In this document: positions 23,664 through 33,445 of the stretch, in pieces | How positions within the stretch are numbered: the stretch's first letter is position 1 | How the letters are laid out: each line of letters opens with the position of its first letter | Source of the DNA: CAYJGJ01 sp964367585 | Lineage (GTDB): Bacteria; Bacillota; Clostridia; Peptostreptococcales; Anaerovoracaceae | Reading direction: 5' to 3' | Length of the DNA stretch: 64,000 nt | NCBI GenBank assembly: GCA_964367585.1 | Contig: CAYIYH010000005.1 | Span: 33,085-97,084 of the forward strand | Position numbers and translations under genes: made by a program | Notes under the pieces: model-generated | Databases searched by the model: none | The model's input: only the letters and a program-made list of their open reading frames with translations | Told to the model about the DNA's origin: nothing

Positions 23664-24557
23664 TTATTGTTTTGAGAATTTATTTGTTATATAACTATTA
23701 GGAGGCACAGATTCCACGAGCCATACGTTACCACCTATAACACTATTTTTTCCGATTACAGTATTTCCACCTAAAATTGTAGCACCCGAATAAATAACTA
23801 CATTGTCCTCTATGTCGGGATGTCGTTTAATCCCTCTTACAATGTTACCATCGTCATCTACATCAAAGCTCTTTGCACCGAGAGTCACTCCTTGATACAA
23901 CTTAACATTTTCCCCTATCGTACATGTTTCGCCTATTACTACACCTGTGCCATGATCGATGAAAAATCCCGCACCTATAGTTGCACCAGGATGAATATCA
24001 ATTCCAGTATTTTTATGGGCATACTCTGTCATTATACGTGGAAGAAATGGAACTTTCATCTCATAAAGAATATGTGCTAATCTATAAATAGACACTGCTT
24101 CTATGGATGGATAGCAAAGGATTATCTCTGCTACATCCCTTGCTGCAGGATCACCTTTGTATGAAGCCAAAATATCACTAGACAGTATTCTTCTAATGTC
24201 GGGAAGTTTACTAATAAAATCTAATGAAATCTTAGATGCTGTAGCGTCTATCGAAGCTTCATCTCCAATTGTGCTGTCGTTACGCGACATGTCATCATAC
24301 ATTTCCTTGATGATATTGTACATCGAAATAGTAATACGGTTTAATCTGTCTGTAATCATTACAGATACCACGTGTTCAGAAGACAAGTCTTTTTCATATA
24401 TGTTAGGGAATAATACTGATTTTAAGTCCTCTATCAGTTTTTCAACTTTTATTTTCAGGCCAAAACCTTGAATGCTTGCACAGAGTTCTTCCTCATTTAT
24501 CTTCTCGATTTCGTCTGCAATTAGAATAGTCTCATTTTTTATAAACTCTTTAATCAT
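23664..24557 (-). CDS. cysE: Serine O-acetyltransferase
   Basis: The 297-residue protein has an alpha-helical N-terminal domain and a C-terminal left-handed beta-helix of hexapeptide repeats. The serine acetyltransferase core is clear: DPAARDVAEIILCYPSIEA, YRLAHILYE, GIDIHPGATIGAGFFIDHG with the catalytic His, GVVIGETCTIGENVKLYQGVTLG, and KRHPDIEDNVVIYSGATILGG. It makes O-acetylserine from serine and acetyl-CoA. The partner cysteine synthase gene lies 90 bp upstream on the same strand, so the pair forms the cysteine pathway. The N-terminal extension is longer than in short Firmicute CysE and is of the EpsC-like type. Confidence 0.92.
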   Translation of the reverse strand: MIKEFIKNETILIADEIEKINEEELCASIQGFGLKIKVEKLIEDLKSVLFPNIYEKDLSSEHVVSVMITDRLNRITISMYNIIKEMYDDMSRNDSTIGDEASIDATASKISLDFISKLPDIRRILSSDILASYKGDPAARDVAEIILCYPSIEAVSIYRLAHILYEMKVPFLPRIMTEYAHKNTGIDIHPGATIGAGFFIDHGTGVVIGETCTIGENVKLYQGVTLGAKSFDVDDDGNIVRGIKRHPDIEDNVVIYSGATILGGNTVIGKNSVIGGNVWLVESVPPNSYITNKFSKQ

Positions 24558-24644
24558 GATATTTTGTTCCTTTTTTACATCTCTGTTATTAAACTTTTGT
24601 ACGTACTGCCTCTATAGGTGGGGTCCCTCGTGCCATCGTTATTT

Positions 24645-25568
24645 TTATTGAAATAAATCTGTAGAAAGATAGCGTTGTGCGCTATCAGGAAAAATGACTA
24701 CAATATTTTTATTTTTATTGGCTTCTTTTTTTGCTTCTTTTATAGCAACACATAGGGCTGCACCCGATGATATACCGACAAGCAATCCTTCTTTTTTTAT
24801 CGCCATTTTTGTGTATTCATATGAATCAAGGTCAGACACGGTTTCTGTATCGTCGATCACGTCAAGTAATAAATTCTGCGGTTTAAACCCTGCTCCTATA
24901 CCCTGTATTTTGTGAGGAGCAGATTTACCCTCCGATACAAATGGAGAGCTCAAAGGTTCAACACCTATAACTCTAATATCCTTATTCTTATCCTTCAAGT
25001 ATTTGGCGGTCCCCGATAATGTTCCACCCGTACCGAATCCGGCCACAAAAATGTCAACTTGAGAATCAAGTTGGCTATATATTTCCGGCCCCGTAGTTTC
25101 AATATGTGCCAACACATTATCATAATTTTCAAACTGAGAAGGTATAAAACTGTTTTTTATATCATCACGGAGTTCTAAAGCTTTATCGATTGCACCTTTC
25201 ATTCCAAGCTTGCCTTCTGTCAATACGACTTGTGCGCCTAATGATTCCAAAATAGATATTCTCTCTTTACTCATTGTCTCCGGCATGGTCAATATAATTT
25301 TCATCCCTTTTGAAGCGCAAATCGCCGCGAGACCTATCCCCGTGTTGCCACTTGTAGGTTCTATAATAACCGTTTCGATATTGATTGTGTTATTCGACAA
25401 CGCATTGTTTAGCATATAATATGCAGCCCTATCCTTTACACTTCCTGTTGGATTCATAAACTCAAGTTTTGCATACACTTTTGCACAAGCATTGTACTCC
25501 TTTTCTATATTATTTAGCCTAAGTAATGGTGTGTTTCCTATTATTTCTACTATTGAATTATTAGCCAT
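24645..25568 (-). CDS. cysK: Cysteine synthase (O-acetylserine sulfhydrylase)
   Basis: The 307-residue PLP enzyme converts O-acetylserine and sulfide to cysteine. Landmarks are IIGNTPLLRLN, NPTGSVKDRAAYYML with the PLP Lys45, PTSGNTGIGLAAICASKG, GTGGTLSGTAKYLK and the PLP-ring contact GISSGAALCVA. It is followed by cysE, whose product feeds it. The start at 25568 gives the conserved N-terminus; an ATG 18 bases upstream overlaps the mutS stop codon and is possible. Overlap or near-overlap with mutS indicates co-transcription. Confidence 0.95.
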   Translation of the reverse strand: MANNSIVEIIGNTPLLRLNNIEKEYNACAKVYAKLEFMNPTGSVKDRAAYYMLNNALSNNTINIETVIIEPTSGNTGIGLAAICASKGMKIILTMPETMSKERISILESLGAQVVLTEGKLGMKGAIDKALELRDDIKNSFIPSQFENYDNVLAHIETTGPEIYSQLDSQVDIFVAGFGTGGTLSGTAKYLKDKNKDIRVIGVEPLSSPFVSEGKSAPHKIQGIGAGFKPQNLLLDVIDDTETVSDLDSYEYTKMAIKKEGLLVGISSGAALCVAIKEAKKEANKNKNIVVIFPDSAQRYLSTDLFQ

Positions 25569-25575
25569 AGTACTC

Positions 25576-28290
25576 TCATTCCACATATATATACTGTTTT
25601 AATTCTTCCAATATCTTTATAGCCATAGATGGCGTTGTTTCCATTAAATCTATTCCATCTATACATTCTACTAATTCCCTATAAGATTCAATCGCCACAT
25701 TATTTGAAATATATTCTTCCATAATAACACTGTTTTGAATATCAAATACACTATTCTCTTTTCGGTTTTTTCGATCTTGATCGATATTATCAACAACGTC
25801 ATCACTATCAATCCTATCAATCCTATCAATTTTATCAATATTATCAATAAAATGAGGCTGCAGATCATGTTTTTCTAAAACAGCTAGCTTAGTCTTCGCA
25901 TCGGTCAAAAGTTTAGTAGGAACACCTGCTATCTTCGCCACGTATATGCCATAACTTTTTGATGCAATGCCTTCTACTATTTTATGTAAAAAAACTACAT
26001 TTCCATCTTCTTCGGTCACATCTACATTTAGATTTTTAACACCTTCGACAGACTGCAACTCCGTAAGTTCATGATAGTGCGTGGCAAATAAAGTGGTAAT
26101 CTTATAATTTTCATTACAAAGATATTTTACCGTGGCCCATGCTATAGAAAGACCGTCATACGTGCTAGTTCCTCTTCCAATCTCGTCTAAAATAACAAGA
26201 CTCTTGGTCGTTGCATTGTTAAGAATATATGCCAATTCGCTCATTTCAACATAAAATGTTGATTGCCCCTGCGAAAGATTGTCTGAGGCTCCTATTCGCG
26301 TAAATATTCTATCGAATACACCGATTCTAGCATACTCACAAGGAACAAAACACCCTGCCTGCGCCATAAGGACAATCAATGCTGTTTGTCTCATATACGT
26401 TGACTTCCCTGCCATGTTAGGCCCCGTTATGATTAACATACTATTATCCATATTGTCAGTATGCACATCGTTAGGGACAAACAAACCAAGACCTGTAAGA
26501 TGTTCAACAACAGGATGCCTTCCATTAACTATTTCTAATTTTGCGTCCTCTTCAATAATCGGTTTTACATATCCATACTTGTTACTTGCTTCTGCAAAGG
26601 AACAAAGTACGTCTATAGTAGATATTATATGAGAGGTTGTCTGTATATTCTTTATGTACTTTTCTATTTGCTTTCTTATGTCTATAAAAATATTATATTC
26701 TAAAAGGTTAATTTTTGCCTCCGCATTTAAAACGAGGCTTTCCATTTCTTTTAATTTAGGTGTGACAAATCTCTCACAGTTCGATAAGGTTTGCTTTCTG
26801 ATATAATCTTCAGGTATTTGATCATAATAGGACTTCGTTATTTCCAAATAATATCCAAAAACTTTATTATATCCTACTTTTATATTCTTAATTCCCGTCC
26901 TATTTCTCTCGCTATTTTCAAGATTCGCTATCCATTGCTTTCCATCTTTTATTGAATACTTAAGATCATCGAGTTCTTGCGAATATCCCGGTTTAATAAG
27001 TCCACCTTCTTTAATTTGCAAAGGGGGTTCGTCACATATAGCATTTTGTATTATCCCATGTACTTCGTCTAATATATCTATATTACTAGACAGTTCTCTC
27101 AAGTAAGTTCCCTTTAGATTTAAAAGACACTCTTTGATAAAAGGTAAAACCGCAATAGATTCCTTTAAGGATATCATGTCTCTTCCATTGGCATTACCGC
27201 TTGAAACTCTTCCCATCAATCTTTCGAAATCATATATATCCGCCAGATTCTTTCTCAAATCTCTACGTATAATTAGTTCTCTTACTAATTCCTCGACAGC
27301 GTCTAGTCGTCTACAAATTTCTTCTCGCGAACATAGCGGTTCTCTAAGCCATTTTTTTATTTTTCTGCCACCCATTGCTGTTTGAGTCTTGTCCAAAATA
27401 CCTAGCAACGAACCTTGTGTTTTATTTGTGTCCAGTCCCTCCGTTATTTCTAGATTCCTTATAGTAGACTTATCCAATACCATAGAATTATCAATATTGT
27501 AATATTTACAATCCATGAGATGTTTTAAGTCACGTTTCTGTGTATCTTTGAGGTATTGTATAAGAAGAGCTAAGGAGGCAATTGAATAAGTCTTCCCACT
27601 CATCCCAAAACTATTGAGCGAAATAAGTTGGAATTGATTCAAAACAATTTCTTCACATGATTTATGAGAAAGACTAGTCTGTGATAAAATTGAAAGGTAT
27701 GCAGATGTTTCTTGCTGCAATTTATTGGTATTAAGAAATTTAGCAGAAGACTCGTCGATTACAACCTCTCGAGTTCTGATTTTTGACAATTCGTTAACAC
27801 ATATGTCCAATATATCACTCTTTTTGTCGGTTATTTGGGTTGTATATATTTCTCCCGTAGTAATATCACAATATGTAATTCCCAATCCATGTTCGTCTAC
27901 AAAAATAGATGAAATGTAGTTACTATCTTTTTCTGATAATAATACTTGAGAAAAAACCGTGCCAGGAGTAATGATTTGAACCACTTCTCTCTTCACTATT
28001 CCCTTTACATCTTTTGGGTCCTCGACTTGTTCACAAATGGCTACTTTGTGTCCCTTATCGATTAACCTAGCAATATAATTGTCCGCAGAATGAAAAGGAA
28101 CACCACACATCGGAGCTTTTTCTTCAAGTCCACAATTTCTCCCGGTAAGCGAGATTTCTAAGTCGTTTGATGCAATAAGCGCATCTTCGAAGAACATCTC
28201 ATAAAAATCACCTAATCGAAAAAACAATATACAATCAGTATATTGTGACTTAATTTCATTATATTGTTGCATCATTGGTGATAATGCCAT
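25576..28290 (-). CDS. mutS: DNA mismatch repair protein MutS
   Basis: The 904-residue mismatch sensor begins MALSPMMQQYNEIKSQY with a GGAG site six bases upstream; a longer frame from 28332 lacks one. The mismatch-binding Phe-x-Glu lies in GDFYEMFFEDA (about 29-31). The ATPase domain has GPNMAGKSTYMRQ, the DEIGRGTSTYDG Walker B region and FATHYHELTEL. A clamp/lever region is in the middle. Between the ATPase and the C-terminal helices is a low-complexity stretch of repeated Ile-Asp units (about 25780-25860), encoded by repeated ATCAAT-like plus-strand bases. It starts the mutS-cysK-cysE-mutL-miaA run. Confidence 0.97.
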   Translation of the reverse strand: MALSPMMQQYNEIKSQYTDCILFFRLGDFYEMFFEDALIASNDLEISLTGRNCGLEEKAPMCGVPFHSADNYIARLIDKGHKVAICEQVEDPKDVKGIVKREVVQIITPGTVFSQVLLSEKDSNYISSIFVDEHGLGITYCDITTGEIYTTQITDKKSDILDICVNELSKIRTREVVIDESSAKFLNTNKLQQETSAYLSILSQTSLSHKSCEEIVLNQFQLISLNSFGMSGKTYSIASLALLIQYLKDTQKRDLKHLMDCKYYNIDNSMVLDKSTIRNLEITEGLDTNKTQGSLLGILDKTQTAMGGRKIKKWLREPLCSREEICRRLDAVEELVRELIIRRDLRKNLADIYDFERLMGRVSSGNANGRDMISLKESIAVLPFIKECLLNLKGTYLRELSSNIDILDEVHGIIQNAICDEPPLQIKEGGLIKPGYSQELDDLKYSIKDGKQWIANLENSERNRTGIKNIKVGYNKVFGYYLEITKSYYDQIPEDYIRKQTLSNCERFVTPKLKEMESLVLNAEAKINLLEYNIFIDIRKQIEKYIKNIQTTSHIISTIDVLCSFAEASNKYGYVKPIIEEDAKLEIVNGRHPVVEHLTGLGLFVPNDVHTDNMDNSMLIITGPNMAGKSTYMRQTALIVLMAQAGCFVPCEYARIGVFDRIFTRIGASDNLSQGQSTFYVEMSELAYILNNATTKSLVILDEIGRGTSTYDGLSIAWATVKYLCNENYKITTLFATHYHELTELQSVEGVKNLNVDVTEEDGNVVFLHKIVEGIASKSYGIYVAKIAGVPTKLLTDAKTKLAVLEKHDLQPHFIDNIDKIDRIDRIDSDDVVDNIDQDRKNRKENSVFDIQNSVIMEEYISNNVAIESYRELVECIDGIDLMETTPSMAIKILEELKQYIYVE

Positions 28291-28382
28291 ATTTTCTCCG
28301 ATCAAAATTAACTTTACTACTAACAAATACATAACTATATCTATGCAAATGCAAATATACTAAATTATAGAAAATTTATGTT

Positions 28383-29111
28383 TTACGCTTTCAGCAATAA
28401 CAGGTATTCTACGTTACCCTTTGCTCCCTGTATCGGAGATTCTACTATATCAATAGGAGTAAACCTATTTGTTATCGCATACTCCTTTACATTTTCAATA
28501 GTTTCTTTCCTAACATTTTCGTCACGTACTATACCATTCTTGCCGATTTTATCTCTTCCCGCTTCAAATTGAGGTTTTATCAAGCAAACGACCTGCCCAT
28601 TTTCCCCTATTATTTGTCTCGCAACAGGAAATATCAATTTTAAAGAAATAAAAGAAACATCAATCGAAATAAAATCAATGATGTCTTCAATTACATTTAT
28701 ATCCAAATATCTAACATTGCATTTTTCAATATTTACCACACGTTGATCGTTTCTAAGTTTCCAATCTAGCTGTCCATATCCAACATCTATAGCATAGACT
28801 TTTGAGGCTCCATTTTTAAGCATACAATCGGTAAATCCGCCTGTAGATGCTCCAATATCGACGCATATTTTGTCGTCTAAAGCTAATTGGAATTCAGAAA
28901 TAGCTTTTGCAAGTTTTAATCCACCTCTGCTTACGTAAGGACATTCATCACTCTTAATGAATATATCCACTTGGTCGTCAAACATGCTTCCTGCCTTGTC
29001 GCAACGCAATCCGTCGACAAAAACAACACCGGCCATAATAGAGGCCTTGGCTTTCTCTCTCGATGCGTAATATTCTCTTTCTGTTAGTATAATATCAAGC
29101 CGCTTCTTCAA
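28383..29111 (-). CDS. tlyA: TlyA-family rRNA 2'-O-methyltransferase
   Basis: The approximately 242-residue protein has an S4 RNA-binding domain at its N-terminus (KRLDIILTEREYYASREKAKASIMAGVVFVDG) and a Rossmann methyltransferase domain (CVDIGASTGGFTDCMLKNGASKVYAIDVGYGQLDWKLR, SIDVSFISLKLI, CLIKPQFEAG). TlyA enzymes methylate riboses in 16S and/or 23S rRNA. The likely start is a TTG at 29111, 17 bases inside the end of dxs, served by the GAGAGGA sequence there; translation is probably coupled. Its place after dxs is the standard Firmicute order. Confidence 0.92.
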   Translation of the reverse strand: MKKRLDIILTEREYYASREKAKASIMAGVVFVDGLRCDKAGSMFDDQVDIFIKSDECPYVSRGGLKLAKAISEFQLALDDKICVDIGASTGGFTDCMLKNGASKVYAIDVGYGQLDWKLRNDQRVVNIEKCNVRYLDINVIEDIIDFISIDVSFISLKLIFPVARQIIGENGQVVCLIKPQFEAGRDKIGKNGIVRDENVRKETIENVKEYAITNRFTPIDIVESPIQGAKGNVEYLLLLKA

Positions 29112-31038
29112 TAGATTTAAGTATCCTCTCTGCGATCTTCTCAGGACTAAGTCCATACATATCATATAATTCATTTTGAGTTGCGTGCTCGATGAATTTA
29201 TCCGGCCATCCAATAGGAATTACGTTTAATCTTCCATTGAGCATCGCCGCAATATGTTCCCCAAAACCACCTCTGACAATATTATCCTCTACTATGACTA
29301 TCGTATCACAGCCGTAGTCAACTATATCTTCATCAAATGGCTTGATACAATTAACTTTGACAATCCCAACATTAATTCCTTGCTCTGATAGTATCTTATA
29401 TGCACCAATTGCATTGTCTAGCATATTGCCGACTGCCCAGATATCAATTTTTTTTGGAGTTTCATTTGTTTTGTTTTTAGAAGTCTTAATATCAATAATA
29501 TCGCTATTGTTACACGCAAAAGTTTGATTATAGACCTCGATCTCGTTTAATCTTTCATTATGCGCAGAAAACAGATCTTCAGAATTAATGCTATTAATAT
29601 CAAAAGATACACTTCCCCTTGGATACCTTACGACACATGGCGAATTCAAGGTAAATGCATATTCAATCATGTGGTAAAGTTCATATCCATTAGACGGAGC
29701 CAAGACCGTTAGATTAGGTATAGCTGATAAAAAAGAAATGTCGAATACTCCATGGTGAGTCTCACCATCTGCACCTACTACACCTGCCCTGTCAAGCGCA
29801 AATACTACAGGCAAATTTTGAAGAGCAACATCTATAATGATCTGATCAAAGGCTCTTTGAATAAATGTACTATAGATTGCGACTAACGGCTTTAATCCAT
29901 TCGATGCAAGCCCTGCCGCATAATTTACCGCATGCGCTTCAGCAATTCCTACATCAAAAAATCTATCGGGATACTTATTAGCAAAGGGAGATAATCCTGT
30001 AGCATCGCCCATAGCTGCTGTTATGGCTACGATTTTATCATCTTTATCGGCACACTTAAGTGCGGCCATTCCAAAAATCTCTGAGTATGAAATTCCATCT
30101 GATTTTTTTGACTGACCAGTCGCTAAATCAAACGGACCAACCCCATGATATTTCGAGGCATTTTTTTCAGCAATTGCATATCCCTTACCCTTTTTTGTAA
30201 GGACATGCAATATAACAGGCTCTTCCATATTTTTTGCAGATTGAAGTCCATCAACTACTTCATCGATATTGTGTCCATCTATAGGTCCTATGTAGTTTAT
30301 TCCTAAACTTTCAAATAAAATTCCATCATTAATAAAAAAGAATTTTATCTGTTCTTTTATTTTATGAATTGCTTTAATCGAGACTTTACCAATAAGTGGA
30401 AGTTTAGATAAAATATTCTTCGATTTTCTTTTTAACCTAAGGTATGACTTTGATGCTCTAAGTTCTGTTAAGTGTCTAGATAATCCTCCAGTGTTTTGAG
30501 AAATAGACATCGCATTATCATTCAATATTATAATAACTTTTTCCTTGCTTTCGCCCAAGTGGTTTAATGCTTCATATACTAAACCACCCGTCATAGAACC
30601 ATCACCTATTACGGCTATGGATTCACCTTTGACCCCATTTATTCTATTCGATGTTGCAATTCCCATGGCTGCAGATATCGATGTGCTACTATGTCCTGTC
30701 TCATAAACATCGTGGATGCTCTCTCTTCGTTTTGGGAATCCGCTCATCCCTTTACACTGACGAAGAGAAGAAAACCCTTCCGATCTTCCCGTAAGTATCT
30801 TGTGAACATAAGATTGATGGCCTACATCCCATACAATCTTATCCCGAGGGCTGTCAAAAACCTTGTGCAATGCTATAGTAAGCTCTACAACTCCCAAGTT
30901 AGAAGCTAAATGTCCACCTGTCTTAGATATAGATTCCAAAAGAAATGAACGAATATCATCTGCCAGACTTTGTAAACTAGTCGTATTCATATCTTTTAGG
31001 GATTCGGGTAAATTCATTAATTGAAACTCATATTTCAT
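29095..31038 (-). CDS. dxs: 1-deoxy-D-xylulose-5-phosphate synthase
   Basis: The 647-residue thiamine-diphosphate enzyme condenses pyruvate and glyceraldehyde 3-phosphate, the first step of the MEP isoprenoid pathway. Landmarks are ASNLGVVELTIALHKVFD, WDVGHQSYVHKILTGR, GHSSTSISAAMG, the TPP-binding IGDGSMTGGLVYEALNHLG followed by NDNAMSIS, and the transketolase-type second half with DVGIAEAHAVNYAAGLA and DRAGVVGADGETHHGVFD. A short extra segment occurs near residues 495-530. ispA precedes and tlyA overlaps its end. The start at 31038 is used over a TTG two codons earlier. Confidence 0.96.
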   Translation of the reverse strand: MKYEFQLMNLPESLKDMNTTSLQSLADDIRSFLLESISKTGGHLASNLGVVELTIALHKVFDSPRDKIVWDVGHQSYVHKILTGRSEGFSSLRQCKGMSGFPKRRESIHDVYETGHSSTSISAAMGIATSNRINGVKGESIAVIGDGSMTGGLVYEALNHLGESKEKVIIILNDNAMSISQNTGGLSRHLTELRASKSYLRLKRKSKNILSKLPLIGKVSIKAIHKIKEQIKFFFINDGILFESLGINYIGPIDGHNIDEVVDGLQSAKNMEEPVILHVLTKKGKGYAIAEKNASKYHGVGPFDLATGQSKKSDGISYSEIFGMAALKCADKDDKIVAITAAMGDATGLSPFANKYPDRFFDVGIAEAHAVNYAAGLASNGLKPLVAIYSTFIQRAFDQIIIDVALQNLPVVFALDRAGVVGADGETHHGVFDISFLSAIPNLTVLAPSNGYELYHMIEYAFTLNSPCVVRYPRGSVSFDINSINSEDLFSAHNERLNEIEVYNQTFACNNSDIIDIKTSKNKTNETPKKIDIWAVGNMLDNAIGAYKILSEQGINVGIVKVNCIKPFDEDIVDYGCDTIVIVEDNIVRGGFGEHIAAMLNGRLNVIPIGWPDKFIEHATQNELYDMYGLSPEKIAERILKSIEEAA

Positions 31039-31044
31039 ATACAA

Positions 31045-31938
31045 TTATTTCTTTCTATCAGACAGATATACTACTAAGTCATGGAAAAATTCAGCGTTGT
31101 CATAATATTTTGCGATAGAGTCCAGAGCTTTTTGTGTTAACTCTTTAAGTTTTGTTTGGGATTTCTCGATTCCGTTAATGCTAACGTACGTCACCTTATC
31201 ATTTTTCGAATCTGAATTTGGACTTTTTCCAATAATTTCCTCGTCGCCTATCACGTCTAACAAATCATCGCATATTTGAAAAGCCATTCCAAGGTTTTGA
31301 GCATATTCCATCATACTTTCGTGCATTTCTTCATCTGCATTACCTAGATATAATCCTGCCTTTATAGATGCCATTATCAAAGCGGCTGTCTTATAGTGAT
31401 GGATGTATTCAAGCATTTCATCGGAACACTTCGTTTTGCAAAATTCTATGTCTGTTGCTTGGCCTGCAACCATTCCATCGATTCCGGCAGCCTTAGAAAT
31501 AGTATACGCCGCCCTAACTTGTTTTTTTAGCCTCTCGTTGTCATCGAAAGCCAAAAACATTTGTTTATACATTATTTCATATGCAGTATTTAAAAGGGCA
31601 TCCCCGGCTAATATCGCAATTCCCTCTCCATACTTCTTATGGTTTGTAGGTATTCCTCTTCGCAAATCGTCATCATCCATCGCAGGTAAATCATCATGAA
31701 TTAAAGAATAAGTGTGAACATATTCGACTGCACAAGCAAAAGGCAATGCTTCATTTATATTGCCACCCGCAAATTCACATGCTGCAAGCAAGAGAATAGG
31801 ACGGATTCGTTTTCCACTTGCATTTAGACTGTATTCGACTGATTCTTTGAGTATTATGCTTTTACTATCTATTTGTGGCAAAAAATCCAGAATGTGCTCG
31901 TCGATTAATTTTTTATATTCATTATATTGTGCATTCAT
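31045..31938 (-). CDS. ispA: Polyprenyl (farnesyl) diphosphate synthase
   Basis: This 297-residue all-helical prenyltransferase has both Asp-rich Mg-binding motifs, HDDLPAMDDDDLRRG and FQICDDLLDVIGD. It also has KRIRPILLLAA and GQATDIEF. It extends DMAPP with isopentenyl diphosphate to geranyl and farnesyl diphosphate. It lies between xseB and dxs, the common clostridial order, with only a few bases separating the genes. Confidence 0.93.
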   Translation of the reverse strand: MNAQYNEYKKLIDEHILDFLPQIDSKSIILKESVEYSLNASGKRIRPILLLAACEFAGGNINEALPFACAVEYVHTYSLIHDDLPAMDDDDLRRGIPTNHKKYGEGIAILAGDALLNTAYEIMYKQMFLAFDDNERLKKQVRAAYTISKAAGIDGMVAGQATDIEFCKTKCSDEMLEYIHHYKTAALIMASIKAGLYLGNADEEMHESMMEYAQNLGMAFQICDDLLDVIGDEEIIGKSPNSDSKNDKVTYVSINGIEKSQTKLKELTQKALDSIAKYYDNAEFFHDLVVYLSDRKK

Positions 31939-31940
31939 AT

Positions 31941-32135
31941 CTATAACTGCCTTTCTTTAATCGTTTGAATTTGCCTAGTAGCATCATCCAAAATATCTTT
32001 GCATATATTATAATGTTTAATACCCTCTTCATAAGATTCCAAAGCTTTATTGAGTTGTAAATCGGATTGTTTTATTGATTCAACACATTTTTTCAATTCA
32101 TCTAAGGATTCTTCAAACTTTGAATAATCGCTCAT
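31941..32135 (-). CDS. xseB: Exodeoxyribonuclease VII small subunit
   Basis: The 64-residue, highly charged helical protein has the family pattern FEESLDELKKCVESIKQSDL, followed by LNKALESYEEGIKHYNICKDIL. It binds XseA to form the single-strand exonuclease VII. It sits directly after xseA with a gap of a few bases, and ispA starts two bases later. Confidence 0.93.
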   Translation of the reverse strand: MSDYSKFEESLDELKKCVESIKQSDLQLNKALESYEEGIKHYNICKDILDDATRQIQTIKERQL

Positions 32136-32139
32136 CTTC

Positions 32140-33411
32140 CTACTTCCTCTCTCTCCTTAATATATATGGAATTTTACTGTCTCTCATTTGAATGTAATAT
32201 GTATTATTATCTTTTATCAATTCATTGCAACTGATAACGTTATTATCTATGTCCGAAATTATCGAATATCCTTTTTCTAATTGTAGCTGTGGATTATTTT
32301 GTTCGATAAATATTTTCATCTCGTTTAACTGGTATTCATATTGTGGAATCTTATTGTTGATTTCACTATCTAATTCTCTAGCAAAACCATCGAGTTCAAG
32401 TCCAGTCAACGATACTTTATTACTCAGTAGATTGAACATATCATTATAATAATTGTCAAGCTGATTATTACCATTGGTAATTTGAGTTTCAAATAAGTTA
32501 TTCATATCACTAAGTAAACTATCCAATTGTAATTTATGATACTTTATCTTAGTTTCCAAAATACTCGCCAATTCATTTAGGTAGTATTGCAACGCACCGA
32601 TTGTCTCATCGCGGTCATAGACGGCGATATGCGCAGCCTGTGTAGGGGTTTCAGCCCTTAAGTCAGATACAAAATCGGCAATGGTATAATCGATTTCATG
32701 GCCTATTCCCGTAATTATTGGAATCTCAGAGTTAAAAATACTTCTTGCTAAAACTTCTTCGTTAAATGCCCAAAGATCATCACTGGATCCACCGCCACGC
32801 CCAACAATTAGCGTATCGATAACTCCAACGTATTTTTCATTAACAAAGTCTATAGTGTTTGCAATGTCCAAAGAAGCACCTTTTCCTTGTACCAATGCGG
32901 GGAAAATATATATATTTAATTTCTTGTTTCGTTCATCGATTATTTTCAGTATATCTTGGAGTGCCGCTCCCGTCTCAGATGTAACAATGCCTATTGCACG
33001 AGCATATTTAGGGATAATTTTCTTATATTTTTGATCAAACAATCCCTCTTTCAAAAGTTTGGCTTTCAATTCCTCAAAAGCCACGATGCGATCGCCTTGA
33101 CCTTCAACCTCTATGTCGTTAATAAATAACGTAAAAGAACTACCACGTTTATATACGCTAAGCTTTCCATAAACTATGATTTGCATACCATTTTGGATTT
33201 CGTAGCGCAATTGGCGGACCACATCACGATTAATGTAGCAATTTATTTTGTTTTCGCCCTCAACCAATGACAAATATATATTACCTGTACTATGTCTATT
33301 GATATTAATAATTTCGCCTTTAACTACGACCTTATTAAAAATAGGATCTCTATTAACTATCTGTGCTAGATAGTCGAGAAGTTGAGAAACCGATACAGGT
33401 TTTTGTGCCAT
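32140..33411 (-). CDS. xseA: Exodeoxyribonuclease VII large subunit
   Basis: The 423-residue protein has an N-terminal OB-fold (VVKGEIININRHSTGNIYLSL) and the catalytic domain with GIVTSETGAALQDI, ALVQGKGA, VGRGGGSSDDLWAFNEE, TGIGHEIDYTIADFVSDLRAETPTQAA split across its centre. A coiled-coil C-terminal part follows. It degrades single-stranded DNA from both ends. It is upstream of xseB and follows nusB. Confidence 0.95.
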   Translation of the reverse strand: MAQKPVSVSQLLDYLAQIVNRDPIFNKVVVKGEIININRHSTGNIYLSLVEGENKINCYINRDVVRQLRYEIQNGMQIIVYGKLSVYKRGSSFTLFINDIEVEGQGDRIVAFEELKAKLLKEGLFDQKYKKIIPKYARAIGIVTSETGAALQDILKIIDERNKKLNIYIFPALVQGKGASLDIANTIDFVNEKYVGVIDTLIVGRGGGSSDDLWAFNEEVLARSIFNSEIPIITGIGHEIDYTIADFVSDLRAETPTQAAHIAVYDRDETIGALQYYLNELASILETKIKYHKLQLDSLLSDMNNLFETQITNGNNQLDNYYNDMFNLLSNKVSLTGLELDGFARELDSEINNKIPQYEYQLNEMKIFIEQNNPQLQLEKGYSIISDIDNNVISCNELIKDNNTYYIQMRDSKIPYILRRERK

Positions 33412-33445
33412 TTAATTACCCTTTTTATAAATCTATATTTGTACT

